A DNA stretch of 64,000 nucleotides from Mesorhizobium sp. M4B.F.Ca.ET.058.02.1.1 (GCF_003952505.1 NZ_CP034450.1:3906001-3970000), one strand, 5' to 3'. Counted from the first letter of the stretch, positions 48,297 through 58,236 are shown. The notes: generated by a model not told the origin, from the letters alone. A program made the numbers and translations.

Positions 48297-50111
48297 ATGG
48301 AAAACAACCGCAATTTCTTCATCACCATCGCGCTGTCGGTGCTGATCCTGACGCTGTGGCAGGTGTTCTACATGAACCCGCGCGTCGAGCAGCAGCGCGA
48401 GGCGGCCCGCATCGAGGAGCAGCGGCAGGCCGAACAGAAGAAGACCGCCGAGGCGGCCAATCCGGGCGCCGCCGGCACGCCGGCCCCCGCCCCCGGCGCC
48501 ATTCCGAGCGCTCCCGGCGGCGAGGCCGTGACGGCGGCGGGCCGCGCGCAGGCGCTGGCGGCGACCAGCCGCGTCAAGATCGACACGCCGAGCCTGGAGG
48601 GCTCGATCAACCTGACCGGTGCGCGGCTCGACGACCTCAAGCTCAAGCACTACACCGAGACCGTCGACAAGAACTCGCCCGAGATCGAGTTGCTCAATCC
48701 GTCGGCGCTGCCCAACGGCTATTTCGCCGAGATCGGCTTCGTCGGCAACGACAAGACCGGCGCGGTGCCGGGCGCCGATACGGTGTGGACGGTCGACGGC
48801 AACGCGACGCTGACGCCGTCGACGCCGGTGACGCTGACCTATTCGAACGACAAGGGCCTGACCTTCAAGCGCACCGTCTCGGTCGACAACGACTATATGT
48901 TCACGGTCTCCGACACGGTGCAGAATTCGGGCGCCGCCGCCGTCTCGCTGTTCAACTACGGCCGCGTCACCCGCTTCGACAAGCCGGCCGTCGCCAGCAC
49001 CTATGTGCTGCATGAGGGTCTGATCGGCTATACCGGGACGGAAGGCTTGCAGGAGCACAAATACGCCTCCATCGAGAAGGACAAGCAGGCCCAGCCCGGC
49101 AAGTCGACCGACGGCTGGCTCGGCATCACCGACAAATACTGGGCGGTGACGCTGGTGCCGACCGAGAAGCAGCCGTTCCAGCCGCGCTACGCCTATTTCG
49201 AGGATGGCCGCCACCGCTACCAGTCCGACTTCCTGACCGACGCGATCAATGTCGATGCCGGCCAGTCGGCGACCGTCGAGACCGAGGTCTTCGCCGGCGC
49301 CAAGGAAGTCGCCAAGATTAACGCCTATGCCGAGGACCGCCACATCAAGCGGTTCGACCTCTTGATCGACTGGGGCTGGTTCCACTTCATCACCAAGCCG
49401 ATGTTCTGGCTGATCGACACGCTTTACAAATTCTTCGGCAATTTCGGCCTGGCCATCCTCGCCACCACCGTCATCGTCAAGGCCATCTTCTTCCCGCTCG
49501 CCAACAAGTCCTATGCGTCGATGGCGAACATGAAGAAGGTGCAGCCGAAGATGCTCGAGATCCGCGAGAAATACGCGGACGACAAGATGAAGCAGCAGCA
49601 GGCGATGATGGAGCTCTACAAGACCGAGAAGATCAATCCGCTGGCCGGCTGCTGGCCGGTGGCGCTGCAGATCCCGGTCTTCTTCTCGCTCTACAAGGTG
49701 CTCTACATCACCATCGAGATGCGGCACGCGCCGTTCTTCGGCTGGATCCAGGACCTTGCCGCGCCGGATCCGACCTCGATCTTCAACCTGTTCGGCCTGA
49801 TCCCGATCACGCTGCCGCACATGCTTATGATCGGCGTCTGGCCGCTGCTGATGGGCGTCACCATGTTCCTGCAGATGCGCATGAACCCGACGCCGCCGGA
49901 TCCGACGCAGGCCGCGATCTTCACCTGGATGCCGATCATCTTCACCTTCATGATGGCGGGCTTCCCGGCGGGCCTGGTCATCTACTGGGCCTGGAACAAC
50001 CTGCTGTCGATCCTGCAGCAGGGCGTGATCATGAAGCGCCAGGGCGCCAAGATCGAATTGTGGGACAATCTGGCGGCGCTGTTCCGCAAGAAACCCTCGC
50101 CGGCGGAATAG
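48297..50111 (+). CDS. yidC: Membrane protein insertase YidC
   Basis: A 604-residue Gram-negative-type YidC. N-terminal helix NFFITIALSVLILTLWQVFY, a Pro/Ala-rich linker, and a large periplasmic P1 domain (~90-365). The conserved five-helix core follows (GNFGLAILATTVIVKAIFFP, NPLAGCWPVALQIPVFFSLY, MPIIFTFMMAGFPAGLVIYW). It inserts inner-membrane proteins with or without SecYEG. A terminator follows directly. Confidence 0.97.
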   Translation: MENNRNFFITIALSVLILTLWQVFYMNPRVEQQREAARIEEQRQAEQKKTAEAANPGAAGTPAPAPGAIPSAPGGEAVTAAGRAQALAATSRVKIDTPSLEGSINLTGARLDDLKLKHYTETVDKNSPEIELLNPSALPNGYFAEIGFVGNDKTGAVPGADTVWTVDGNATLTPSTPVTLTYSNDKGLTFKRTVSVDNDYMFTVSDTVQNSGAAAVSLFNYGRVTRFDKPAVASTYVLHEGLIGYTGTEGLQEHKYASIEKDKQAQPGKSTDGWLGITDKYWAVTLVPTEKQPFQPRYAYFEDGRHRYQSDFLTDAINVDAGQSATVETEVFAGAKEVAKINAYAEDRHIKRFDLLIDWGWFHFITKPMFWLIDTLYKFFGNFGLAILATTVIVKAIFFPLANKSYASMANMKKVQPKMLEIREKYADDKMKQQQAMMELYKTEKINPLAGCWPVALQIPVFFSLYKVLYITIEMRHAPFFGWIQDLAAPDPTSIFNLFGLIPITLPHMLMIGVWPLLMGVTMFLQMRMNPTPPDPTQAAIFTWMPIIFTFMMAGFPAGLVIYWAWNNLLSILQQGVIMKRQGAKIELWDNLAALFRKKPSPAE

Positions 50112-50136
50112 CCGGCAGCCCGATCAATAGTCTTCG

Positions 50137-50163
50137 AAAAACCCGGCTCGTCCGGGTTTTTTG
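50137..50163 (+). terminator. Rho-independent terminator after yidC
   Basis: AAAAACCCGG and CCGGGTTTTT form a 10-bp stem around the loop CTCGT, followed by further T residues, 25 bases after the yidC stop. Confidence 0.88.
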
Positions 50164-50275
50164 TTGTCGCCCGGAAACTCGGGCCAGGTATTCATCGTGG
50201 CTTTTTCAGTCCTCCCCAAAAGGCCGTGACGGCTTCCGGTGCTGCGACGCCGGTGTTTGGGAGGTCGTCCGGCAG

Positions 50276-50309
50276 GCCGGGGTCCCGCGCTGCTTCGCGG
50301 GACCCCGGC
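50276..50309. repeat. Perfect 14-bp stem hairpin
   Basis: GCCGGGGTCCCGCG (50276-50289) pairs perfectly with CGCGGGACCCCGGC (50296-50309) around a 6-base loop. An outer inverted pair, CCTCCCCAAA near 50211 and TTTGGGAGG near 50256, adds to the secondary structure. It is non-coding, between the yidC terminator and the acetyltransferase gene, and resembles a small dispersed palindrome rather than a terminator because no T tract follows. Confidence 0.65.
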
Positions 50310-50384
50310 TTCACCACAGGTAGACCGCGCCGCCGCACACCCCTATAAGCTCCGTCTCGTCGCAAGGGTGGACGGAGCCAGCCC

Positions 50385-51023
50385 ATGACCGGACCCAATC
50401 CCAACATCAAGCACCCGATCCCGATGCATCCGCGCGTCGGCTTCCTGAAAGGGCTGGTCACCGCGCCCAACATCGAGATCGGCGACTTCACCTATTACGA
50501 CGACCCGGACGGGCCGGACAAATTCGCCGAACGCTGCGTGCTGCACCACTATCCGTTCATCGGCGACAGACTGATCATCGGCAAGTTCTGCGCCATCGCC
50601 GAAGGCGCGCGCTTCATCATGAACGGCGCCAACCATGCGATGTCGGGCTTCTCGACCTATCCGTTCAACATCTTCGGCCATGGCTGGGAGGAAGGCTTCG
50701 ACCCGAAGACATGGTCGAAGGAGATCCGCGGCGACACGGTGGTCGGCAACGATGTGTGGATCGGCATGGATGCGGTGATCATGCCCGGGGTGACAATCGG
50801 CCATGGCGCCATCGTCGCGGCGAAATCGGTTGTCACGCACGACGTGCCGGCCTATGCGATCGTTGCCGGCAACGCGGCCAAGGTGGTGAAGATGCGCTTC
50901 GACGACAAGACGGTCCGGCGGCTGCTGATGGCAGCCTGGTGGGACTGGCCGGTGGACAAGATCAGCCGCAACCTCAACGCCATCAGGGGCGCCGACATTG
51001 CCCGCCTGGAGGCAGCCGTCTGA
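50385..51023 (+). CDS. CatB/Vat-like xenobiotic O-acetyltransferase
   Basis: A 212-residue left-handed beta-helix acetyltransferase. The hexapeptide region contains GDDWIG-like [20 protein letters not shown] and [16 protein letters not shown]. The catalytic-loop histidine is in [12 protein letters not shown]. The protein closely follows the streptogramin/chloramphenicol (XAT) class, though housekeeping relatives exist. Its stop overlaps the engB start by one base, so the two are translationally coupled. Real drug acetylation is unproven. Confidence 0.9.
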   Translation: MTGPNPNIKHPIPMHPRVGFLKGLVTAPNIEIGDFTYYDDPDGPDKFAERCVLHHYPFIGDRLIIGKFCAIAEGARFIMNGANHAMSGFSTYPFNIFGHGWEEGFDPKTWSKEIRGDTVVGNDVWIGMDAVIMPGVTIGHGAIVAAKSVVTHDVPAYAIVAGNAAKVVKMRFDDKTVRRLLMAAWWDWPVDKISRNLNAIRGADIARLEAAV

Positions 51024-51673
51024 TGGACAAGACCGTGATCGGCACCGACCTGTTCACCCGAGGCTGGGTCTTCATCCGCGGCGTGCCGGCGATGAAGTTC
51101 CTGCCGCCGGAAGGACCGCCGGAGATCGCCTTCGCCGGCCGCTCGAATGTCGGCAAGTCGTCGCTGATCAACGCGCTGGTCGGCCAGAAGGGGCTGGCTC
51201 GCACCTCGAACACGCCGGGGCGCACGCAGGAGCTCAACTATTTCGTGCCGGACGGCTTTTCCGGCGAAGGCGCCGACCTGCCGCCGATGGCGCTGGTCGA
51301 CATGCCGGGCTACGGCTATGCCAGCGCGCCGAAGGAAAAGGTCGACGACTGGACGAAGCTGGTTTTCGACTATCTCAAGGGCCGCGTCACACTGAAGCGC
51401 GTCTATGTGCTGATCGATGCCCGCCACGGCATCAAGGCCAAGGACGAGGAGGTGCTGTCGCTGCTCGACAAGGCGGCGGTGTCCTACCAGATCGTGCTGA
51501 CCAAGACCGACAAGATCAAGGCGGCCGGCGTGCCGCGGCTGATCGAGGAGACGCTGGCCAAGATCAAGAAGCGGCCGGCCGCCTTCCCGTTCGTCCTGGC
51601 GACGTCGTCGGAAAAGAGCGACGGGCTGGAGGAACTGCGAGCCGCGATCGTGCTCGCCGCCAACGGCGGCTGA
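51023..51673 (+). CDS. engB: Ribosome biogenesis GTPase EngB (YihA/YsxC)
   Basis: A 216-residue GTPase needed for 50S assembly. G1 is [17 protein letters not shown]2 region [15 protein letters not shown]3 [10 protein letters not shown]4 LTKTDKI. The N-terminal extension before G1 is normal. The ATG at 51023 shares its A with the TGA of the acetyltransferase gene. yidC-engB linkage is conserved in alphaproteobacteria. Confidence 0.95.
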   Translation: MDKTVIGTDLFTRGWVFIRGVPAMKFLPPEGPPEIAFAGRSNVGKSSLINALVGQKGLARTSNTPGRTQELNYFVPDGFSGEGADLPPMALVDMPGYGYASAPKEKVDDWTKLVFDYLKGRVTLKRVYVLIDARHGIKAKDEEVLSLLDKAAVSYQIVLTKTDKIKAAGVPRLIEETLAKIKKRPAAFPFVLATSSEKSDGLEELRAAIVLAANGG

Positions 51674-51743
51674 CGCACCCCCCGCGAAAGCGCGTCCGGT
51701 CAAACAAGACCGGCGTATCGCCCGGCCCCATCCCCGATCCTCG

Positions 51744-54242
51744 TCAATCCGTCTCGTCGCGCTCCGGCGCGTGGTCCCGCCGGCCGGCCAGGATTTCACG
51801 CTTGCCGACGTGGTTGGGCGTGCCGACCAGGCCCTCCTTCTCCATGCGTTCGACCAGCGATGCGGCGCGATTGTAGCCGATGCCGAGGCGGCGCTGGATG
51901 TAGGAGGTCGAGCATTTCTTGTCGCGCTTGACCACTTTGATGGCTTCCTCGTAGAGGGCGTCGCCATCCTCTTCGGCCATCGCGCCCTTGTCGAAGACGG
52001 GACCCGCGTCGGCCGCCTCTTCTTCCGCCTCCTCGTCGGCGGTGACCGTTTCGAGATATTCCGGACGCCCCTGCGCCTTCAGATGCGCCACGACGTGCTC
52101 GACCTCCATGTCGGAGACGAAGGGGCCATGCACGCGGACAATGCGCCCACCACCGGCCATATGCAGCATGTCGCCCTGGCCGAGCAACTGCTCGGCGCCC
52201 TGCTCGCCCAGGATGGTGCGGCTGTCGATCTTCGACGTCACCTGGAAAGAGATGCGGGTGGGGAAATTGGCCTTGATGGTGCCGGTGATGACGTCGACCG
52301 AGGGGCGCTGCGTGGCCATGATCAAGTGGATGCCGGCGGCGCGCGCCATCTGCGCCAGCCGCTGGATGGCGCCCTCGATCTCCTTGCCGGCCACCATCAT
52401 CAGGTCGGCCATCTCGTCGACGATGATGACGATGTAGGGCATCGGCGCCAGGTCGATTTCCCGTTCCTCGAACAGCGGCTCGCCGGTGCCCTTCTCGAAG
52501 CCGACCTGCGCCTGCATGACAACGACCTCGCCATTGTCGCGGGCGGTGGCGGCGCGCTGGTTGTAGCCGTCGATGTTGCGCACGCCGAGGCGCGCCATCT
52601 TGCGATAGCGGTCCTCCATCTCGCGCACTGCCCATTTCAGCGCCGTGACGGCCTTCTTGGAATCGGTGACGACGGGCGTGAGCAGATGCGGGATGCCGTC
52701 ATAGACGGACAGTTCCAGCATTTTTGGGTCGACCATTATGAGGCGGCATTCCTCCGGCTTCATCCGGTAGAGCAACGACAGGATCATGGTGTTGATGGCG
52801 ACCGATTTGCCGGAGCCGGTGGTGCCCGCGACCAGCAGATGGGGCATCTTGGCCAGGTCGGCGATGACCGGCTCGCCGCCGATCGTCTTGCCGAGGCCGA
52901 GCGCCAGTCTGCAGGACGTGTTGCGGAAGCCGGCCGATTCGATCAGTTCGCGGAAATAGACCGTCTCGCGCGTCTCGTTAGGCAGTTCGATGCCGATGAC
53001 GTTGCGGCCGGGCACGACGGCGACGCGCGCCGAGATCGCCGACATGGAGCGGGCGATGTCGTCGGCCAGGCCGATGACGCGGCTGGACTTCACGCCAGGC
53101 GCCGGCTCGAACTCGTAGAGAGTGACGACCGGACCCGGCCGGACATGGATGATCTCGCCCTTGACGCCGAAATCCTCCAGCACGCTTTCGAGCAGGTCGG
53201 CGTTCTGTTCCATCCGCTCCTGCGACATGTAGAAGCCCTGGCCCTCCGGCGGCATTTGCAGCAGTTCCTCGGACGGAAGCTCGTAGCCGGACGGGGCGGT
53301 CGACGGCACCACCTTGCCGGCGGCGGGCAGAGACGGCGCGCGCTTCGCGGTCCGGGCGCCTTTTGGAACGGAACTCGGCGCGGCGGGCTCCGCCGCAGGC
53401 GCCCGAGGCTCGGTGTCCAGCGGAGCGGGCCGGGCGGCGGGCGTGCCGGCCAGCGCTGTCGTTGGGGCAGGGCTTGGCGCCGGCCCGTTCGAACGCCATT
53501 CGATGACGCGGTAGAACGAAATTGCCTCGCCCGGGGAGGCGGAGCCGGACTGGGTCGGTCGCGCCGGAGGTTGCACGGGCGCCGAGGCGGGCGGTGGCGA
53601 CGATTCGTTCAGGCGAGCCCGCGCCAGGCGCTCGGCGAGCAGGGGCATGCTGAACTCGAAAAAGGCATCATCGGAAAGATAGGACCAGCGGAATTTCGGC
53701 GGCTGCGCCTTTTGCGCCGGAGTGGCGACCGCCCGCGGCGGCGCGGCAACGGCCTGCGTCGGCTTGACGATGGCCTGCGGCGATCTGGCCGAAGCAGTGG
53801 AGACCAGGGCGGAAATTTTCCCGGCCGGAGTGGCCGGCTGGGGGGCCGACGGCGCGGGGCGGAAGGAATCGCCGCGGGAAGGCATCGCCTTGGCCGGCGC
53901 TTCATCATCCGGCTGCGCTGCAGGCCGCTTGTCGGAATCCGGCGTGCGGGTAAAGCGCACATTGGGCGCGAGAAAGAAATATTGCTGCCAGGCCGGGCGG
54001 CCGAACTCGCCACCCTCAGAATCCAACGAGGCGGCGGCATTCGATTCGCCCTCAACGGAGGCTCGCAGCGTGACGACCTGCCCCGTTTGCCGCTGCGGCG
54101 GCGCGGCCGCGCCTTGCTGCCGGGCATCTTCCGGATGACTGTCAACGTTGTCGCCATGGGCGGAAGCGCCGGAAGGATTGGCACGGGAGAAACGCATGGA
54201 TGTCACACTCGAGATTCGTCGAACAAACGTGTCCCGAGACAT
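51744..54242 (-). CDS. ftsK: FtsK/SpoIIIE-family DNA translocase without membrane domain
   Basis: An 832-residue translocase. The N-terminal ~330 residues are Pro/Ala/Ser-rich and lack the four transmembrane helices of classical FtsK. The motor has the alpha/beta domain near 345-480 and Walker [18 protein letters not shown], then Walker [15 protein letters not shown]. The C-terminal gamma winged helix is [20 protein letters not shown], which reads KOPS sites in FtsK. It could pump DNA in the chromosome-terminus region as a soluble hexamer. The start is ATG 54242, or ATG 54197. Confidence 0.9.
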   Translation of the reverse strand: MSRDTFVRRISSVTSMRFSRANPSGASAHGDNVDSHPEDARQQGAAAPPQRQTGQVVTLRASVEGESNAAASLDSEGGEFGRPAWQQYFFLAPNVRFTRTPDSDKRPAAQPDDEAPAKAMPSRGDSFRPAPSAPQPATPAGKISALVSTASARSPQAIVKPTQAVAAPPRAVATPAQKAQPPKFRWSYLSDDAFFEFSMPLLAERLARARLNESSPPPASAPVQPPARPTQSGSASPGEAISFYRVIEWRSNGPAPSPAPTTALAGTPAARPAPLDTEPRAPAAEPAAPSSVPKGARTAKRAPSLPAAGKVVPSTAPSGYELPSEELLQMPPEGQGFYMSQERMEQNADLLESVLEDFGVKGEIIHVRPGPVVTLYEFEPAPGVKSSRVIGLADDIARSMSAISARVAVVPGRNVIGIELPNETRETVYFRELIESAGFRNTSCRLALGLGKTIGGEPVIADLAKMPHLLVAGTTGSGKSVAINTMILSLLYRMKPEECRLIMVDPKMLELSVYDGIPHLLTPVVTDSKKAVTALKWAVREMEDRYRKMARLGVRNIDGYNQRAATARDNGEVVVMQAQVGFEKGTGEPLFEEREIDLAPMPYIVIIVDEMADLMMVAGKEIEGAIQRLAQMARAAGIHLIMATQRPSVDVITGTIKANFPTRISFQVTSKIDSRTILGEQGAEQLLGQGDMLHMAGGGRIVRVHGPFVSDMEVEHVVAHLKAQGRPEYLETVTADEEAEEEAADAGPVFDKGAMAEEDGDALYEEAIKVVKRDKKCSTSYIQRRLGIGYNRAASLVERMEKEGLVGTPNHVGKREILAGRRDHAPERDETD

Positions 54243-54360
54243 AGGAACCGATGGTTAACAAGCCCTTCCGGAGGGCTCGGCAAAAGGGGCGATCGACGGT
54301 CGATTTAAGCGGGAGGAAGGACGTGCCCCGCGGACATCGGGGCTGGTTACGAATCTGCGT

Positions 54361-54382
54361 CGCGACGTCAAGGCACGTCGCG
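54361..54382. repeat. Inverted repeat between tetR and ftsK
   Basis: CGCGACGT and ACGTCGCG, perfect 8-base arms with a 6-base spacer, lie just after the restored end of tetR. A second small hairpin, AGCCCT / AGGGCT, is at 54261-54277. Either could weaken readthrough from tetR into ftsK. Confidence 0.45.
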
Positions 54383-54471
54383 ATCCTTCGCAATCGCTCC
54401 GCGCGCTTCAGGTTTTCACGCCGACTGCGCCGCCTGCTCCTCGGCCGCGAGCCTTTCGGTGCCGTAGGCCT

Positions 54472-55131
54472 TCAGGAACATGCTGACGCCCGACCTGACG
54501 ACATGGTCGATCTCATCCTGGCTGGGGCCTTGGTGCGGTAGGAGAATATGCACTGGCGGAAAAATCCGGCCAGGCAAAGTTCAGTGAACTGATAGGCCGC
54601 AAGATCGACATCGTCGATCTGCAGCAGGCCGCGTTCGATGGCGGCATTGAGGAAGGCCATGACCTTGTCATGGCCGCGTTTCGGGCCGCGCTCGTAAAAC
54701 CGCGCGCCCATGTCGGGTATCCTGTCCGCCGCGCCGATCACCGTGCGCTGCGCCTGGATGACCTTGGCCGAGGTGATCTTGAGCGACAGCACCTTGCCGA
54801 ACTTGACCAGCGTCTCGCGCAGGTCGCCGGAGCGGTCGAGCATATCGTACATGTTCTTGAAGATTGTGCCGCGCTCTTCCTCGATCAGCGCCTCGAACAG
54901 CTCTTCCTTGTTGGCGAAGTAGACATAGATGGTGCCTTTGGAGACACCGGCCTCTCGGGTTATGTCATTCATCGAGGCGGCCTCGAAGCCCTTGTCGATG
55001 AAGACACGGCGCGCGCCCTCGATAATCTGGCTGCGCTTGACCGGATCCTGCCCAGCCGCCGGGCGGCCTCGACGCAGGCTGTCCAGCACGTCGCACTGGT
55101 CCGTGCCGGGGTCGGACACTGTTTCGGCCAT
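54472..55131 (-). CDS. TetR-family repressor of the efflux operon (C-terminal frameshift)
   Basis: The DNA-binding domain is intact: SQIIEGARRVFIDKGFEAAS and EAGVSKGTIYVYFANKEELF. The ligand domain follows to FTELCLAGFFRQCIF. From near 54540 the expected C-terminus continues in another frame (LPHQGPSQDEIDHVV, then VSMFLKAYGTERLAAEE) to a stop at 54416. Adding one base there restores 238 residues. As written the protein ends in an unrelated 20-residue tail. It faces the emrA-like gene across two operator palindromes. It starts at ATG 55131. Confidence 0.85.
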   Translation of the reverse strand: MAETVSDPGTDQCDVLDSLRRGRPAAGQDPVKRSQIIEGARRVFIDKGFEAASMNDITREAGVSKGTIYVYFANKEELFEALIEEERGTIFKNMYDMLDRSGDLRETLVKFGKVLSLKITSAKVIQAQRTVIGAADRIPDMGARFYERGPKRGHDKVMAFLNAAIERGLLQIDDVDLAAYQFTELCLAGFFRQCIFSYRTKAPARMRSTMSSGRASACS

Positions 55132-55155
55132 AAAAGTCACACCTCGCAGAATAAT

Positions 55156-55236
55156 TCGAACCAACCGGTTCGATTGCCTCTTGATATGGGCCTGTTTTAG
55201 CGCTAAGTCAATCTCCGTATCGAACCGAACGGTTCA
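55156..55236. promoter_or_regulatory. Two TetR operator palindromes in the divergent tetR-emrA promoter region
   Basis: Site 1 is TCGAACC-AACC-GGTTCGA (55156-55173) and site 2 CGAACC-GAAC-GGTTCA (55221-55236): the same GAACC-N4-GGTTC symmetry. Site 2 abuts a -10-like TATAAC (55238-55243) toward emrA. Site 1 lies just upstream of tetR, and a minus-strand TTGACT (55206-55211) is a candidate -35 for tetR. A further palindrome, TTAGCGCTAA, is at 55197-55206. Confidence 0.75.
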
Positions 55237-55277
55237 GTATAACAGAATTTCCTCATATAGACCTGCTGAGAGATATC

Positions 55278-56462
55278 ATGTCCTCGAACGCGCCCGCCAC
55301 CGCCGAAGTCCGCACGTTTCCCAACGCCAAGGTCCAACCATCGACCGAAGCGCCGGAAGCGTTTCCGCAGCCCGCCACCGTGACCCCTGCCGAGGCGCCC
55401 GCCAAGAAGAAGCGTTCGGTGCGCTCGCTGCTTCTGCCCATCATCGGGCTTGGGCTGCTCGGCGCCGCCGGCTGGTACGGCTACGACTACTGGACCGACG
55501 GCCGCTTCATGATCTCAACCGACGACGCCTATGTCCAGGCCGACATGTCGTTCGTGTCGCCGAAGATTTCCGGCTATGTCGACAAGGTCCTGGTGAGCGA
55601 GAACCAACAGGTCAAGGCCGGCGATCCGCTGCTGACCATCGACGACGGCGACTACAAGATAGCTGTTGCCCAGGCCGAGGCGCAGATCGCCACTTTGGCG
55701 AAGACGCTCGACCGCATCGACGCGCAGACCAAGGCAGCCCAGGCCTCGCTGCAGCAGGCGCAGGCGCAGAAGGTGGCCGACCAGGCCGCGGCCGACAATG
55801 CGGCGCGCGCCCAGGACCGCGCGGCGCAGCTGCTCAGGACCCATGTCGGCACGCAGGCGCAGCTCGACGACGCGCAGACAGCGCTCGACCAGGCCAAGGC
55901 GGCGCTCGTCGGCGCCGATGCGCAGATCGCCGCTGCCCAAGCCAATATTGGGGTGCTCGAGGCGCAGCGCGCGGAGTCGGCAAGCACCCTGGCTTCGCTG
56001 CAGCTCGGCCGCGACAAGGCCGCGCGCGATCTGTCCTTCACGGTCCTCAAGGCGCCCTATGACGGCGTCGTCGGCAACCGCTCGGTCGAGCAGGGCGACC
56101 TCGTCAGCCCCGGCCAGAAGCTCGCCGTCGTCGTGCCGATGGACAAGCTCTACATCGTCGGCAACTTCAAGGAGACGCAGCTCGGCCATCTGGTGGCCGG
56201 CGAGAAGGTCCGCATCACGGTCGACGCGATCGACGGCCAGAGTTTCGAAGGCACGGTCTCGTCGCTGGCGCCGGCTTCGGGTGCGGTGTTCTCGCTGCTG
56301 CCGCCGGAAAACGCCACCGGCAACTTCACCAAGGTGGTGCAGCGCGTTCCGGTCCGCATCGACGTGCCAGCCGACGTCCTGAAGACCGGCAAGCTGCGCG
56401 CCGGCCTGAGCGTCATCGTCGCCGCCGACAGCCGTACCGCGCCGGCCGCGACGGCCAACTAG
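55278..56462 (+). CDS. HlyD/EmrA-family efflux membrane-fusion protein
   Basis: A 394-residue periplasmic adaptor. The N-terminal cytoplasmic tail is followed by one helix (~50-70, LLLPIIGLGLLGAAGWYGYD). The biotinyl-lipoyl half-motifs are SPKISGYVDKVLVSENQQVKAGD and APYDGVVGNRSVEQGDLVSPGQ, flanking a long Ala/Gln coiled coil (~130-250). It links the inner-membrane DHA2 transporter to an outer-membrane channel. It is downstream of TetR operators and upstream of the emrB-like gene. Confidence 0.93.
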   Translation: MSSNAPATAEVRTFPNAKVQPSTEAPEAFPQPATVTPAEAPAKKKRSVRSLLLPIIGLGLLGAAGWYGYDYWTDGRFMISTDDAYVQADMSFVSPKISGYVDKVLVSENQQVKAGDPLLTIDDGDYKIAVAQAEAQIATLAKTLDRIDAQTKAAQASLQQAQAQKVADQAAADNAARAQDRAAQLLRTHVGTQAQLDDAQTALDQAKAALVGADAQIAAAQANIGVLEAQRAESASTLASLQLGRDKAARDLSFTVLKAPYDGVVGNRSVEQGDLVSPGQKLAVVVPMDKLYIVGNFKETQLGHLVAGEKVRITVDAIDGQSFEGTVSSLAPASGAVFSLLPPENATGNFTKVVQRVPVRIDVPADVLKTGKLRAGLSVIVAADSRTAPAATAN

Positions 56463-56473
56463 GCACTTTTGGG

Positions 56474-56509
56474 GGGCGGCCCGGCGGCTTGTCGAGCGCC
56501 GGGCCGCCC
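56474..56509 (+). promoter_or_regulatory. Intercistronic 13-bp GC hairpin between emrA and emrB genes
   Basis: GGGCGGCCCGGCG (56474-56486) pairs perfectly with CGCCGGGCCGCCC (56497-56509) around a 10-base loop. It begins 12 bases after the emrA-like stop and has no T tract. It may protect the 3' end of the adaptor message or reduce transporter expression. Confidence 0.55.
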
Positions 56510-56595
56510 AGCCAGCCCAAGTATTTGTTTTGACGCAATTCCGAACGGAAAGCCGCCGCGCGCCTTTCCCGGAATTGCTGCAGGGAGGCCATGAC

Positions 56596-58203
56596 ATGGC
56601 AACCGCAACCGTCACCGCAGGATCGATACCGGCACGGCTGGCGGCACCCGCCCTGCCGGCCGACCATATGCCGGTTCGCCGCGTCATCGCCTTCCTGGCG
56701 ATGGTGTTCGGCATGTTCATGGCGATCCTGGACATCCAGATCGTCTCGGCCTCGCTGGCCGAGATCCAGGCGGGCTTGAGCGCCAGCTCGGACGAGATCC
56801 CGTGGGTGCAGACGGCCTATCTGATCGCCGAGGTGGTGATGATCCCGCTGTCCGGTTTCCTCAGCCGGATGCTGTCGACGCGGGTCCTGTTCACGATCGC
56901 TGCCGCCGGCTTCACCGCGGCCAGCGCGCTGGCCGCGACCGCCACCAACATCGACCAGATGATCGTCTACCGCGCCATCCAGGGCTTCATCGGCGGCGGC
57001 ATGATCCCCAGCGTCTTCGCGGCCGCCTTCACCATCTTCCCGCCGTCGCGCCGCGCCGTCGTCTCGCCGATGATCGGCCTAGTGGCGACGCTGGCGCCGA
57101 CGATCGGCCCGACGGTCGGCGGCTATATCAGCCACGCGATGTCCTGGCACTGGCTGTTCCTGATCAATGTCGTGCCCGGCATATTGGTGGCGACGGCGGC
57201 CTGGACGCTGATCGATTTCGACAAGCCGAACCTCAAGCTGTTCTCGAAGTTCGACTGGTGGGGCCTCGCCGGCATGGCTGCCTTCCTCGGCTGCATGGAG
57301 TATGTGCTGGAGGAAGGCCCGAACAACGACTGGCTGCAGGACCAGGCGGTGTTCATCTGCGCCGCCGTCATGAGCATCGGCGCGGTGCTGTTCTTCTGGC
57401 GCGCCTTCACCGCCGAGGAGCCGATCGTCGACCTGCGCGCCTTCACCAACGTCAACTTCGCCTTCGGCTCGCTGTTCTCCTTTGTCGTCGGCATCGGCCT
57501 CTACGGGCTCACCTATCTTTATCCGGTGTTCCTCGGCCGCATCCGCGGCTACGATTCGATGATGATCGGCGAAGCGCTGTTCGTCAGCGGCCTGGCGATG
57601 TTCTTCACAGCGCCCGTTGCCGGCATCCTGTCGAACAAGATCGATCTCAGGCTGATGATGATGATCGGCTTCTTCGGCTTCGCCACCGGCACATGGTGGA
57701 TGACGCATCTCACCGCCGACTGGGATTTCTACGAGCTGCTCATCCCGCAGATCCTGCGCGGCTGCTCGATGATGCTGTGCATGGTACCGATCAACAACAT
57801 CGCGCTCGGCACGTTGCCGCCGGAGCGGCTGAAGAATGCGTCGGGTCTGTTCAACCTGACCCGCAACCTCGGCGGCGCCGTCGGCCTTGCCGTCATCAAC
57901 ACGGTGCTGATCGACCGCAACGCCTTCCACTATGCCAGGCTCGCCGAGCACGTGCAGTGGGGCAGCGCCGAAGCGCAGCAGAAGTTGCAGAACATGACCA
58001 TGAACTTCGAGCAGACCGCCGGTCTCGACGCCACCAAGGCGGCGATCTCCAAGCTGTCCGGCATGGTCCAGCAGCAGGCATCGCTGCTGTCCTTCATGGA
58101 CGTGTTCTACATGCTGACGGTGCTGTTCGCTACGCTCGGTCTGTTCGTCCTGTTCATCCGCAAGCCGGCCGACCAGGCCGGCGGTAGTGGCGGAGGCCAT
58201 TGA
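56596..58203 (+). CDS. DHA2-family (EmrB-like) MFS multidrug transporter
   Basis: A 535-residue 14-helix drug/H+ antiporter. Helix 1 motif FGMFMAILDIQIVSASLAEI carries the conserved LD. The DHA2 segment WVQTAYLIAEVVMIPLSGFL and motif C-like VVSPMIGLVATLAPTIGPTV are clear. ATG 56596 has GGGAGG seven bases upstream. It works with the adaptor gene just upstream, under TetR. The exported compound is unknown. Confidence 0.94.
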   Translation: MATATVTAGSIPARLAAPALPADHMPVRRVIAFLAMVFGMFMAILDIQIVSASLAEIQAGLSASSDEIPWVQTAYLIAEVVMIPLSGFLSRMLSTRVLFTIAAAGFTAASALAATATNIDQMIVYRAIQGFIGGGMIPSVFAAAFTIFPPSRRAVVSPMIGLVATLAPTIGPTVGGYISHAMSWHWLFLINVVPGILVATAAWTLIDFDKPNLKLFSKFDWWGLAGMAAFLGCMEYVLEEGPNNDWLQDQAVFICAAVMSIGAVLFFWRAFTAEEPIVDLRAFTNVNFAFGSLFSFVVGIGLYGLTYLYPVFLGRIRGYDSMMIGEALFVSGLAMFFTAPVAGILSNKIDLRLMMMIGFFGFATGTWWMTHLTADWDFYELLIPQILRGCSMMLCMVPINNIALGTLPPERLKNASGLFNLTRNLGGAVGLAVINTVLIDRNAFHYARLAEHVQWGSAEAQQKLQNMTMNFEQTAGLDATKAAISKLSGMVQQQASLLSFMDVFYMLTVLFATLGLFVLFIRKPADQAGGSGGGH

Positions 58204-58236
58204 GGCGCGCCGGAACCCCCGCCTGGCGCCCCTCGT

